NCBI GenBank assembly: GCA_030530185.1
Contig: JAUMVL010000060.1
Coordinates: forward strand, 1 to 9,647
Direction: 5' to 3'
DNA: 9,647 bases
DNA from: Clostridia bacterium
Lineage (GTDB): Bacteria > Bacillota > Clostridia > Christensenellales > CAG-138
Shown here piece by piece: positions 1-6,798 of the stretch (position 1 is its first letter; every line of letters starts with the position of its first letter). The position numbers and the translations under genes were made by a program. The notes under the pieces are model-generated. The model was given only the letters and a program-made list of their open reading frames with translations. It searched no databases and was not told the origin of the DNA.

Positions 1-2599
1 CTTTGCATTCTTATCCGGATCGCCGGTGATGGTCGCAAGGCCGCGCGCGGACGTGCTGTACGGCTGCGTCAAGCCGGAGGGGCCGTTGTGATCGAGGCAC
101 TCCATCTTGTTGATGGCTTCGATCCCGCCGTTGCGGCGCATGCCGGACGGAATGACCGAGGTGTAATCCTCCCAGGAAAGCTGATCAAGGAGCTGATCCC
201 ACTTCGGATCGTCGTAGGGGATCTCGTTGCCGTTCTCGTCCACGCGAAGCTGAATGAGACTCAGCGTTTCGCCGTCTTGGAACGTGCTGTAGTTCGGGTA
301 CTCGGTATCGACAGTTTCAAGCTTCGTTTCGCTCTGACGGCCGTACTTATCCTGATCGGCGGTGATATATTCGTTCCAATGCAGCACCGTCGTGTCGCTC
401 CACGATTTCGGCGTCGTGCCTTCCCAGTCGGAACGGCTCATATAGGTCACGGTATCGTCGCCGCGATGCTCATACTTGTTCCAGTCCGCATACTCGAACC
501 GGTTCGTGATCGGGTAGCCGGTCGCTTCGGAGGTCGAATAGGTGTCCTTGTCGAACGCAAGCGTGATCGCGTCACAAACGAGCGCGGCGCTGCCTTCGGC
601 ATCCATGCGGCCTTCGGTGCTTTCGGGCGTGTAACCCTTCTTGGCAAGGAAGTTGTTCACCGCGTTATGCGCGTCCTTGGCGGCGGTCAGATAGTAATCG
701 CCGTCTACGATCACGTAGGTGTTCGCGCTGTTCGCGTCATACGCCGCAAACTGCCGTTCGCTGACCGGGATCACAAGCGTTTCGCTTTCGCCCGGGTTCA
801 GAACCTTTGTCTTGGCAAAGCCGACGAGTTCGGCAGACGCCGCTTCGACGCCGTTTGCCTTGTTGTATTCACCGTAGGGCTTTTGGAGATAGATCTGCAC
901 GGTCTCCTTGCCCGCGGCGCTGCCGCTGTTGGTGACGGTGACGGACACGTTGTAAACCGTGTTTGCGCCGTCGCCGCTCTTTTCGACCTTGTAATCCGAG
1001 TAATCGAACGTCGAATAGGACTTGCCGAAGCCGAACGGGAACGAAACGGTCTTGGCATAATCGAACGCGCCGACGTTCGGGGTGTTCATGACGTAATCTT
1101 CATAGCGGCTCTCGGTGTAGCGATAGCCGACATAGATGCCTTCCTGATACACGACATAGTAGCGATCTTGCTGCGGCGAACCGTCGGCGTTGATCACGTT
1201 GTCCGCACCGGCATACGCGGTCACGCCGAAGTTGGCAAGCGCGGGATTCTGCTCATGCGAACGCCAGAACGTGGCGGACAGACGGCCGGACGGGTTCACA
1301 TTGCCTGCAAGCACATCCGCGACCGCGTACATGCTGACCGGGCGTGCCGATCCACAGCGCGGCGTCGATGCCGTAGGCTTCGTTGTCGATGAAGTCCGCT
1401 TCGACCTGGTTTGCAAAGTTGAGGAGCACGACGATCTTTTTGATCGTGCCGGCGTCCTTTTCGGCCTTCAGGCCCGCAAGCATCGCCTGCTCCTTCGGGG
1501 ACAGCTTCAAATAATCGCCGTTTACGGTATCGCCCAAGGCGCCGTCCACATCGTCCAGCTGACTTAATGCCAGCGTGCCGCGCGGCATATCGCTGCCCTC
1601 GCCGCCGAGACGGGAGATCACGACGATCGCAGCGTCGCCGTACTGCGAGAAGCTCGCGCCGTTCGCGCTCTTGATCACGTCCCACGGGGCTTCGCCGATG
1701 CTCTTTGCTCCGGTGACGCCGGGGCCGGTCTGACCGGTCGTGCGCTTATAAACTTCCTGTTCGGGCGCGGAATACCAGTTCCAAAGGTCCTCGTTGACCG
1801 TAAACAGACCGTTGCGTTCGAAAGCGGTTTTCCACGACGGGGCGCTCGACGTATCGACGTTGCCGCTGCCCGTGCCGCCGTAGACCGGGTCGATGGACGA
1901 AATGCCGAAGAATCCGATCTTGCGCTCGCCCTCTTTGAGCGGAAGCGCATCGTTTTCGTTTCGCAGAAGAACGATGCCCTCCGCCATGGCTTCCTCCGCT
2001 TTATCGCGGCCCGCGGCCATCAGCTCGGCAAGGGTCTTGTAATTCGATTTGTAATACTGCGTATCCTCGTTCGGATCGCCGGTATGCACCTCGATCGAAG
2101 TCGGAGTCTTTAAGAAGCCGGAGATCTGCGGCGCGTTTTCATTCGCGATCACGCCGCCGACGAGCATCACGGCAAGCAGACTTGCGCAGACCGGCAAAGC
2201 GATCTTCGGCGCAGCGCCCTTGAACGGGAGCGCCTGCATCGCGGCAACCGCATTGACGATGACCGCGCCGAGCAGCAGGACGATCACGACAAAGAAGGGA
2301 ACCTCCCACGTCGAGTCGATGCCGACGAACGCTGCCGAGATATAGGGATAAAATGCATAAACCGACAGCACAAAGGCGATCAGGCTGCATGCCGCCAAAA
2401 GGTACGAGCCGAAGCGCGCCTTTTTCAGCAGCGCCGCGACGACAGCCAAAGCGCCTGCGCCGAGCAGCAGCCAAAAGGCCGGCCACGACATGTTGTTCAT
2501 GCTGCCGTTCGGCTTGCCGTAAAAGACTGCGTACAGCACGGCGGCCAAGATAGCCAGACCGATGCCGATCCAAGATAGCAAGGACTTTTTCTCTTTCAT
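1..2599 (-). CDS. Membrane-anchored, domain-permuted GH3 glycosidase (beta-glucosidase type); frameshifted, 3' end outside window
   Basis: Predicted exo-acting beta-glycosidase displayed at the membrane. The start is set at the ATG at 2597-2599, because GGGAGG (2608-2613) lies 8 nt upstream; an in-frame ATG at 2639-2641 lacks such a site. Residues 7-152 contain about five hydrophobic segments. Next comes the GH3 alpha/beta-sandwich domain (from about 195; EGIVLLRNEN, then VISRLGGEGSD, whose Glu334 matches the general acid/base position of GH3 enzymes). After it come NPSGRLS, FPFGFGKSY, a fibronectin-III-like domain (VTVTNSGSAAGKETVQIYL) and a linker. Only then does the TIM-barrel domain begin (NGPSGL, codons near 79-90). 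Most GH3 proteins have the barrel first, so this is the permuted order described for Ruminococcus albus and Butyrivibrio enzymes. The barrel nucleophile lies beyond base 1. The reading frame shifts at 1333: the next frame is open to base 1 and continues the homology. Substrate cannot be told. The gene diverges from the sensor kinase. Confidence 0.88.
1330..1336 (-). other. Frameshift point in the GH3 gene
   Basis: Reading the minus strand, the upstream frame gives ALWIGTPGQ, ending with the CAG codon at 1336-1334. One unpaired C (1333) follows, and the downstream frame starts at ATG 1332-1330 with MYAVADVLAGNVNPSGR. GH3 relatives typically read WIGxPGQxGMYxVADVLxGxxNPSGR without interruption, so the site has lost 2 bases (or 5, for example a His-Gly pair) or gained 1. 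If the shift is real, the protein stops at 1253 after 26 out-of-frame residues. No slippery heptamer or Shine-Dalgarno site for re-initiation is visible here. Confidence 0.85.
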
Positions 2600-2649
2600 T
2601 CCGTGTTCCTCCCGCTGGATTCGGAAAGATGCTCTTTCCATCTGTTCTC

Positions 2650-2678
2650 ATCATAAAAGCCATACCCGCATTTTACAA
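2650..2678 (-). promoter_or_regulatory. Predicted sigma70-type promoter of the GH3 gene
   Basis: On the minus strand, TTGTAA (-35, 2678-2673) is separated by exactly 17 bp from TATGAT (-10, 2655-2650). Transcription would start near 2643 and leave a leader of about 44 nt with its Shine-Dalgarno site at 2608-2613. The -35 is a weak 4/6 match to consensus, as expected for a promoter needing an activator. The paired boxes at 2683-2715 sit immediately upstream. Confidence 0.65.
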
Positions 2679-2682
2679 ACGG

Positions 2683-2715
2683 TATTGCACAACCTAAAGA
2701 ACTATTTCCCAAACT
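2683..2715 (-). promoter_or_regulatory. Candidate LytTR-regulator direct repeats upstream of the GH3 promoter
   Basis: On the minus strand there are two boxes, AGTTTGGGAAAT (2715-2704) and GGTTGTGCAATA (2694-2683), whose GTT cores are 21 bp apart. The proximal box ends 4 bp before the -35. It contains GTTNTNCA, the core of the VirR box of Clostridium perfringens, and LytTR regulators generally bind paired GTT-centred sites about two helical turns apart. The same arrangement is found at 4108-4139 in front of the response regulator gene. The distal box is the more divergent member. Binding by the neighbouring regulator is inferred. Confidence 0.62.
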
Positions 2716-2721
2716 AAAAGG

Positions 2722-2753
2722 CCGCGCCGTTTTTTTCGGATTGAACGGCGCGG
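2722..2753. repeat. Perfect 10-bp inverted repeat overlapping the kinase promoter
   Basis: CCGCGCCGTT (2722-2731) and AACGGCGCGG (2744-2753) are exact reverse complements around a 12-nt spacer. The right arm shares bases 2744-2746 with the proposed -35 of the kinase promoter. It could be a protein-binding operator or a hairpin limiting minus-strand transcription (CCTTTT follows the stem on that strand). Neither role can be chosen from sequence. Confidence 0.6.
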
Positions 2754-2769
2754 TGCAAAATGGTATACT
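2741..2769 (+). promoter_or_regulatory. Predicted promoter of the sensor kinase gene
   Basis: TTGAAC (-35, 2741-2746) and TATACT (-10, 2764-2769) are 17 bp apart, and the -10 is preceded by TGG, giving an extended -10 (TGN). Transcription would begin near 2776, so the leader is only about 16 nt and the GGAGG at 2776-2780 would lie at the very 5' end of the message. An overlapping TATAAT (2769-2774) is less well spaced from the -35. No box like those at 2683-2715 occupies the equivalent position here. Confidence 0.6.
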
Positions 2770-2791
2770 ATAATCGGAGGAAGGGGTTGCT

Positions 2792-4108
2792 ATGTCCGAA
2801 GCCTATTTGTATCAAATCATCATCAATCTGAACGTAACGGGTCAGCTTTTGCTGTCCGCGCTGGTTTTTTATCTGCCGCTCGGCCGCAAACGGCACTTTG
2901 CGCTCCGTCTGCTGCTGTCGCTGCTGTGCGGCATGGGACTTCTGTTGGGTGCGGTGCTGATTCGCGTGACTTGGAACGTGCTTTTGACCCGCTTTGTCAT
3001 GCGGCTTTTGCAGTTTGCGATCCCGCTTGTATTGGTGCTGCTTTGCTACGAGGGCGGCATCTATATGAAACTCAAGACATGGTGCGCGGGCGTTGCCGCC
3101 ATGGAGATCGGCGCGGCGCTGTTCTCCTTTGTGCTTGCGGCGTTCGGCGTCGATGAGCGCGTAACGATTTCGTTTCGGAATACGGCGGATCTGCAATGGT
3201 TCGATTGGGCGATCTATTATGTGCTGCATATCGCGATCTATGTGGGGATCTACCTGTTGTTCGGGCGCAAAAAGCCGGAGGAGCTTGATCGTTCCGGCCG
3301 CAGCAGCACACTGCTTTTGGCGTTCGGCTGTCTGCTGTTTTTGACCGTGCCGGACTGCATCTCCAATGAATTTCGCTTCGACAGCTATCCGCTGTTCCTT
3401 GTCAACCGCGTGTACCTGTTGGCGCTTGCCGCATTCATTCTTGCGATCTGCACGAGCATCGAATTCCAAAGCCGCTACCGTACGGACATGGAGATCCTCG
3501 ATCAGGTCTTGACCGAGGAGCGCAAGCAGTATCAGCAGATGAAGGAAAACATGGACATGATCAACCTTCGCTGCCACGATCTCAGGCATCAGCTCGACGA
3601 TTTTTCCGACAAGCTGACCGATCGCGAGATCGAATCCCTGCGCGACGCGATGGACTTTTACGACAGCAATATCAAAACCGGCTGCGAGGTATTGGATGTG
3701 GTTCTGCATGTGCATCAGTCGGTCTGCCGGGCCGAGGGCATCGAGCTGACCTGCCTGGCCGATGGGGCATGTCTGTCGTTTGTGCACACACGGCACCTTT
3801 ATTCCCTGTTCAACAACGCCATCGGCAACGCGATCGAGGCCGTAAAAAAGCTGGACAATCCCGAAATGCGGACGATCTCCGTCACAGTCGCGCGGCAAAG
3901 CGACAGCGCCATGATTGAGGTCACCAACTTTTTCGACGGCAAGCCGATTGAAACGGGCGGCACGTCCAAAGCCGACCGCAGCCGTCACGGGTTCGGCACG
4001 ATGTCGATGCGCTATATCGCCAAGGTCTACGGCGGGCAGCTTCGGACGCAGACCGAGGGACAGCTCTACTGCCTCACGATTTCGCTGCCGCAGCCGAAAA
4101 ACCTGTAA
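2792..4108 (+). CDS. AgrC-like (GHKL/HPK10-type) membrane sensor histidine kinase
   Basis: Sensor of a two-component system, 438 residues. The N-terminal half (about 8-222) is a polytopic membrane domain with around seven hydrophobic segments and no recognisable periplasmic sensor domain, as in peptide-sensing AgrC-type kinases. A short coiled region (about 228-258) leads to the phospho-acceptor motif CHDLRHQL, with His266 as the likely acceptor. The ATPase domain shows the N-box FNNAIGNAIEA (340-350) and a G-box region TSKADRSRHGFG (391-402) followed by the YGG typical of this kinase class. Translation is supported by GGAGGAAGGGG (2776-2786). It is followed after 93 bp by its presumed partner, a LytTR regulator. 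No AgrD-like peptide gene or AgrB-like protease is seen nearby, so the ligand is unknown. The large open frame on the opposite strand (2768-3988) is a shadow. Confidence 0.9.
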   Translation: MSEAYLYQIIINLNVTGQLLLSALVFYLPLGRKRHFALRLLLSLLCGMGLLLGAVLIRVTWNVLLTRFVMRLLQFAIPLVLVLLCYEGGIYMKLKTWCAGVAAMEIGAALFSFVLAAFGVDERVTISFRNTADLQWFDWAIYYVLHIAIYVGIYLLFGRKKPEELDRSGRSSTLLLAFGCLLFLTVPDCISNEFRFDSYPLFLVNRVYLLALAAFILAICTSIEFQSRYRTDMEILDQVLTEERKQYQQMKENMDMINLRCHDLRHQLDDFSDKLTDREIESLRDAMDFYDSNIKTGCEVLDVVLHVHQSVCRAEGIELTCLADGACLSFVHTRHLYSLFNNAIGNAIEAVKKLDNPEMRTISVTVARQSDSAMIEVTNFFDGKPIETGGTSKADRSRHGFGTMSMRYIAKVYGGQLRTQTEGQLYCLTISLPQPKNL

Positions 4109-4139
4109 GTTGCGCAGTTGACTTTTAGGTTATGCAATT
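4108..4139 (+). promoter_or_regulatory. Candidate LytTR-regulator direct repeats upstream of the response regulator gene
   Basis: Two boxes, AGTTGCGCAGTT (4108-4119) and GGTTATGCAATT (4128-4139), have GTT cores 20 bp apart. The first begins on the last base of the kinase stop codon. The proximal box contains GTTNTNCA (VirR-box core), and its stretch TTTAGGTTATGCAAT (4124-4138) matches the GH3 promoter site at 14 of 15 bases. The proximal box ends 4 bp before the -35, as at the GH3 promoter. This suggests autoregulation by the downstream LytTR protein. Confidence 0.65.
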
Positions 4140-4143
4140 TCGG

Positions 4144-4172
4144 TTTTCAAGGAAATGTATTTTTGCTACAAT
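4144..4172 (+). promoter_or_regulatory. Predicted internal promoter of the response regulator gene
   Basis: TTTTCA (-35, 4144-4149), a 17-bp spacer and TACAAT (-10, 4167-4172) with TGC directly in front, giving an extended -10. The -35 is poor (4/6), consistent with activator dependence. Transcription would start near 4179, 23 nt before the ATG. This would let the regulator be made independently of the kinase. Confidence 0.65.
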
Positions 4173-4201
4173 ACGAACAAGACGGAAGGGAGGGAAAACG
4201 C

Positions 4202-4912
4202 ATGACCGTTCATATTGCGATCGTGGAGGACGAAGACGCCCCGCGTGAAACGCTGCTCGCTTACCTGAAACGGTTCGAGGGCGAGAACGACGTGACGTTT
4301 TCCGTCGAAACATTCCGTTCCCCGATCATGCTGCTCGAAAACTACAAGTCGAAATACGATATCATCTTTATGGATATCCAGATGCCGGACATGAACGGCA
4401 TGGAAGCGGCGCGGCGGCTGCGCACCGTCGATCAGCAGGTGATTCTGATCTTTGTCACAAACCTCACGCAGTATGCGATTGCGGGCTATGAGGTCTCCGC
4501 AATGGACTATATCTTAAAACCCGTGCAGTATTACAGTTTTGCCATGAAACTGACCAAGGCAATCTGGCGGCTCGGCGGACAAAGCGATGATTCGATCAAC
4601 GTCACGACCGACACCGGCTCCGCGCGCATCCGGCTCAAAGATATTTTCTACGTCGAGGTACGCGGTCATATGCTGACCTATCACACGCATGAGGGCAGCT
4701 ATTACGGGTTCGGCACGCTTGTCAGCCAAGAGGATAAGCTCCGCGAAAAAGGGTTCGTCCGCTGCAACAGCTGCTACCTCGTCAACCTCGAATACGTCTC
4801 GGGCGTCAAGGGCTATACGCTCACGCTGAAAAACGGTACCGAACTGAAAATCAGCCAGCCGAAAAAGAAATCCTTCCTCCTCGCGTTAAAAGAATATCAC
4901 GGCGAAGAATAG
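4202..4912 (+). CDS. LytTR-family response regulator (LytR/AlgR/AgrA class)
   Basis: Cytoplasmic transcription regulator of 236 residues, the presumed partner of the upstream kinase. The receiver domain covers about 3-122: acidic pair Glu9/Asp10, phospho-acceptor Asp58 in FMDIQMPDMNG, switch Thr86 and conserved Lys106 in YILKPV. The LytTR DNA-binding domain covers about 130-232, with FYVEVRGHMLTYHT, FVRCNSCYLVNLEYV and LKNGTELKISQPKK as its recognisable stretches. The ATG at 4202 is chosen because GGGAGGG (4188-4194) lies 7 nt upstream. The frame could begin at a TTG at 4118, but that codon is inside the upstream box and before the promoter. Paired boxes in front of this gene and of the GH3 gene suggest it activates both. 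A hairpin terminator follows at 4937. Confidence 0.93.
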   Translation: MTVHIAIVEDEDAPRETLLAYLKRFEGENDVTFSVETFRSPIMLLENYKSKYDIIFMDIQMPDMNGMEAARRLRTVDQQVILIFVTNLTQYAIAGYEVSAMDYILKPVQYYSFAMKLTKAIWRLGGQSDDSINVTTDTGSARIRLKDIFYVEVRGHMLTYHTHEGSYYGFGTLVSQEDKLREKGFVRCNSCYLVNLEYVSGVKGYTLTLKNGTELKISQPKKKSFLLALKEYHGEE

Positions 4913-4936
4913 TTTTTTTCAATTCATCTCCTCCTG

Positions 4937-4979
4937 CAAGCGGACGCCTCATATAGCCGGCGTCCGCTTGTCAATTTTA
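4937..4979 (+). terminator. Probable intrinsic terminator of the kinase/regulator unit
   Basis: A perfect 12-bp stem, CAAGCGGACGCC (4937-4948) with GGCGTCCGCTTG (4959-4970), around a 10-nt loop. It is followed by TCAATTTTA, a modest T-rich tail. It lies 24 bp after the regulator stop codon. The short T-run makes the terminator call good but not certain. Confidence 0.75.
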
Positions 4980-5511
4980 TGGAAGTTCTTTTTGCTTCAT
5001 GTTTCCCTCTCCTGCTTACCCGCTTGCTCATGAAACTCAGCCTGCATAATCGGTGCATAAAAGCACATGGTTCTGCCGCAATTATCCCGGCATTTTTGAC
5101 AACATTTTTGACAGCGCTTTGAAAATAAACGATTGAATCCGATACATTTATTGGACAGATTAAATTGTATGAAAAACGCCGAAGATGCCCTGAAACAAGC
5201 GTTTTTAGTTTTTGTCGATGTTTTTTCAGGAGCTTCCTTTGCCCTTCATACCCGATCTGTCATCCGTTCGGCCGCACCTTCGGCGATTGCCGTTCGGGAA
5301 ACCATGCATGCTGATGGCATCGATCGCGGGCAGCTGCTTCGCGGCATGCAGATCTCCGGCGGCATGAAGGGCGGTGCGTCTCCCGGGCATGTCGGAAATC
5401 GTCAACGAACGCTGTTTTCGCGGTATCCGGAAAATGATCACCGGCCGAGCGCCTTCCCCGTCAGAAAATAAGCGGCTTTGCATTTTTGCCGCGCAGGGCG
5501 GCATTTCCCGC
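4980..5511. other. Gene-poor region of about 530 bp; no supportable gene
   Basis: Open frames exist on both strands (5133-5471 plus, 5226-5618 minus), but neither has a ribosome binding site, a recognisable domain or a convincing protein-like composition. Visible structure: a tandem 12-bp repeat at 5091-5114; an 8-bp inverted repeat AAAAACGC/GCGTTTTT (5172-5179, 5199-5206) followed by a T-rich stretch; and a small GCGGC/GCCGC hairpin near 5472-5492. The left part is AT-rich and the part from about 5250 is GC-rich like the genes. That leaves a decayed gene or an unrecognised short gene possible. Confidence 0.5.
5091..5114. repeat. Tandem 12-bp repeat carrying two TTGACA hexamers
   Basis: CATTTTTGACAA (5091-5102) is immediately repeated as CATTTTTGACAG (5103-5114), 11 of 12 bases identical. 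Each copy spans a perfect sigma70 -35 hexamer (TTGACA at 5096-5101 and 5108-5113), but no good -10 lies 16-18 bp after either. It may be a remnant promoter, a protein site or chance. Confidence 0.5.
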
Positions 5512-5540
5512 TTGCGTCGCAGCGCACAATCTTCTATAAT
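5512..5540 (+). promoter_or_regulatory. Predicted promoter of the LtrA-family gene
   Basis: TTGCGT (-35, 5512-5517) is 17 bp from a consensus TATAAT (-10, 5535-5540). The start would fall near 5547, with a leader of about 28 nt before the ATG at 5575. The -10 overlaps the left arm of the palindrome at 5538-5569. Confidence 0.65.
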
Positions 5541-5569
5541 GCTCCTGTAGGGTTCATTACAGGAGCATT
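5538..5569 (+). promoter_or_regulatory. Perfect 12-bp palindrome over the -10, start site and ribosome binding site (candidate operator)
   Basis: AATGCTCCTGTA (5538-5549) and TACAGGAGCATT (5558-5569) are exact reverse complements around an 8-nt spacer. The left arm shares three bases with the -10; the right arm contains the Shine-Dalgarno AGGAG (5561-5565) of the next gene. Because the predicted transcript would start inside the left arm, a DNA operator for a dimeric repressor is the simpler reading. If transcription began further upstream, the RNA hairpin would mask the ribosome binding site instead. Confidence 0.65.
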
Positions 5570-5574
5570 TATTT

Positions 5575-6705
5575 ATGGAACGTCTCTTTTTCATTCCGGA
5601 AAAAAAGGTCGCATACATCGAGCTGATTTACGATCTGATCTTCGTCTATCTGATCGGCCGGAACAATTCTTTGATGGACAAGCTCGAGGGCGGCTTTGTC
5701 TCCTTCGATACCTTTTTCACCTATCTTGCCACTTCGCTGATTATTTTGCAGATCTGGTATCACTCCGCACTGTTCATCAACCGGTTCGGAAAGGACGGGA
5801 TTGCGGAAAAGCTGATGATGCTGATCAACATGTTTTTGCTCTACTTCATCGGCACCAACACCGTCAACGACTGGGGTGCAAATTACCTTGCCTACATGGC
5901 GGCATGGGTTCTGATCTTTTTGAATCTTGCCGCGCAATACGCCTGGAAGCTGCGCACGGAAACGGATGAGAATGCCCGGAAGGTCCTGAAACAGTTTATC
6001 GTTTTGCTGCTGGTACAGGCCGCCGTTGCCGCCGTCTCCGTACCGGTCTACCGCGCGACGGGCTATGCCTACGGCGCATGGGCGATGGTGATCGGCTATG
6101 TCGGTATGTTCCTGATCGCGGCGCCCGTGCAGTTCGAGCATCTGACCGAGCGCATGATGCTCTACGTCGTTTTCACCTTCGGCGAAATGATCATCTCTGT
6201 CGCCGGATATTTCTCCGAAGGGTTCAGCTTCTCCACACTGTACTTCTCGCTGATGAGCTTTCTCGTCGTCGCAGGGCTGTTCTTCAGCTACGGCATCGTC
6301 TATGACAAGCTGCTCGACCGCACCCGCGAAACGTATGCGATGGGCTACATGATCCTGCACATTGTTCTGATTCTGAGCCTGACCAACATCACCAACGCCC
6401 TGGAGTTCATGCAGGAACCGAGCGTCGACGCCGTCAAAAAAGCGCTTCTGATGACCATTTCTCTGCTGCTCTATTTTCTCTGTCTCGCGCTTACCATGCG
6501 GTGGTCGAACCGGCAGGTCAAGAACCGCAGAAACGTGCTGCTGTTGCTGTTTGCCGAATTTGCGGCATACATCCTTGCCGTTTTTTTGACGCTCCGGTCG
6601 AATCAGATCACCGTGCTCTTGACCGTCGTTTTGATCTATCTGCAGCTATGGACGCTCTACCGGGCCGAGACGCGCATCCTGGCCTCCACCGAGCATTCCG
6701 CATAA
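5575..6705 (+). CDS. LtrA-family (low temperature requirement A) integral membrane protein
   Basis: 376 residues, mostly hydrophobic, with about ten predicted membrane segments. Family marks are the N-terminal ELIYDLIFV (16-24; LtrA proteins carry a conserved ELFYDLVFV-like motif here) and HLTERMMLYVVFTFGEMIIS (189-208), matching the family's ERxxLxxxxxxGE signature with Glu192 and Glu204. The biochemical role of LtrA proteins is not established; the name comes from a cold-sensitive Listeria mutant. The start is supported by AGGAG (5561-5565), 9 nt before the ATG. The last 10 residues are polar. The next gene follows after 93 bp with no strong terminator between, so partial co-transcription is possible. 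The palindrome over its promoter suggests tight control. Confidence 0.82.
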   Translation: MERLFFIPEKKVAYIELIYDLIFVYLIGRNNSLMDKLEGGFVSFDTFFTYLATSLIILQIWYHSALFINRFGKDGIAEKLMMLINMFLLYFIGTNTVNDWGANYLAYMAAWVLIFLNLAAQYAWKLRTETDENARKVLKQFIVLLLVQAAVAAVSVPVYRATGYAYGAWAMVIGYVGMFLIAAPVQFEHLTERMMLYVVFTFGEMIISVAGYFSEGFSFSTLYFSLMSFLVVAGLFFSYGIVYDKLLDRTRETYAMGYMILHIVLILSLTNITNALEFMQEPSVDAVKKALLMTISLLLYFLCLALTMRWSNRQVKNRRNVLLLLFAEFAAYILAVFLTLRSNQITVLLTVVLIYLQLWTLYRAETRILASTEHSA

Positions 6706-6798
6706 ACCGGTCGAATTGCAAAGCGCAAAGGCAAAACAGCCGTTCTCAAAAATGGGGATGGATTCCCCGTCGCAAGTATCTTACCAGGAGGCAGAACG

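Noticed and set aside
88..1392. 434-codon open frame on the plus strand
   Set aside because: It is antisense to the GH3 coding sequence, whose protein is clearly recognisable; the translation has no domain and is a shadow of the GC-rich gene.
2768..3988. 406-codon open frame on the minus strand
   Set aside because: It is antisense to the sensor kinase; low-complexity His/Gln/Arg-rich translation and no recognisable domain.
4118..4201. N-terminal extension of the response regulator from a TTG at 4118
   Set aside because: The TTG lies inside the direct repeat and upstream of the predicted promoter; the receiver domain begins properly at the ATG at 4202, which has its own GGGAGGG.
5069..5080. 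A possible further LytTR-type box (GGTTCTGCCGCA)
   Set aside because: It has one mismatch to GTTNTNCA, no partner box at 20-21 bp and no -35 at the expected distance.
5133..5471. 112-codon plus-strand frame (and a 130-codon minus-strand frame at 5226-5618)
   Set aside because: Neither has a Shine-Dalgarno site, a recognisable motif or protein-like composition; the minus frame also runs into the LtrA promoter and coding start. I considered a small secreted peptide from the ATG at 5169, but nothing supports translation.
5569..6360. 263-codon open frame on the minus strand
   Set aside because: Antisense to the LtrA-family gene, no recognisable domain, and no ribosome binding site seen.
6754..6768. 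GGGGA/TCCCC mini-hairpin between the LtrA and hydrolase genes
   Set aside because: A 5-bp stem with no T-run is too weak to call a terminator or regulator.
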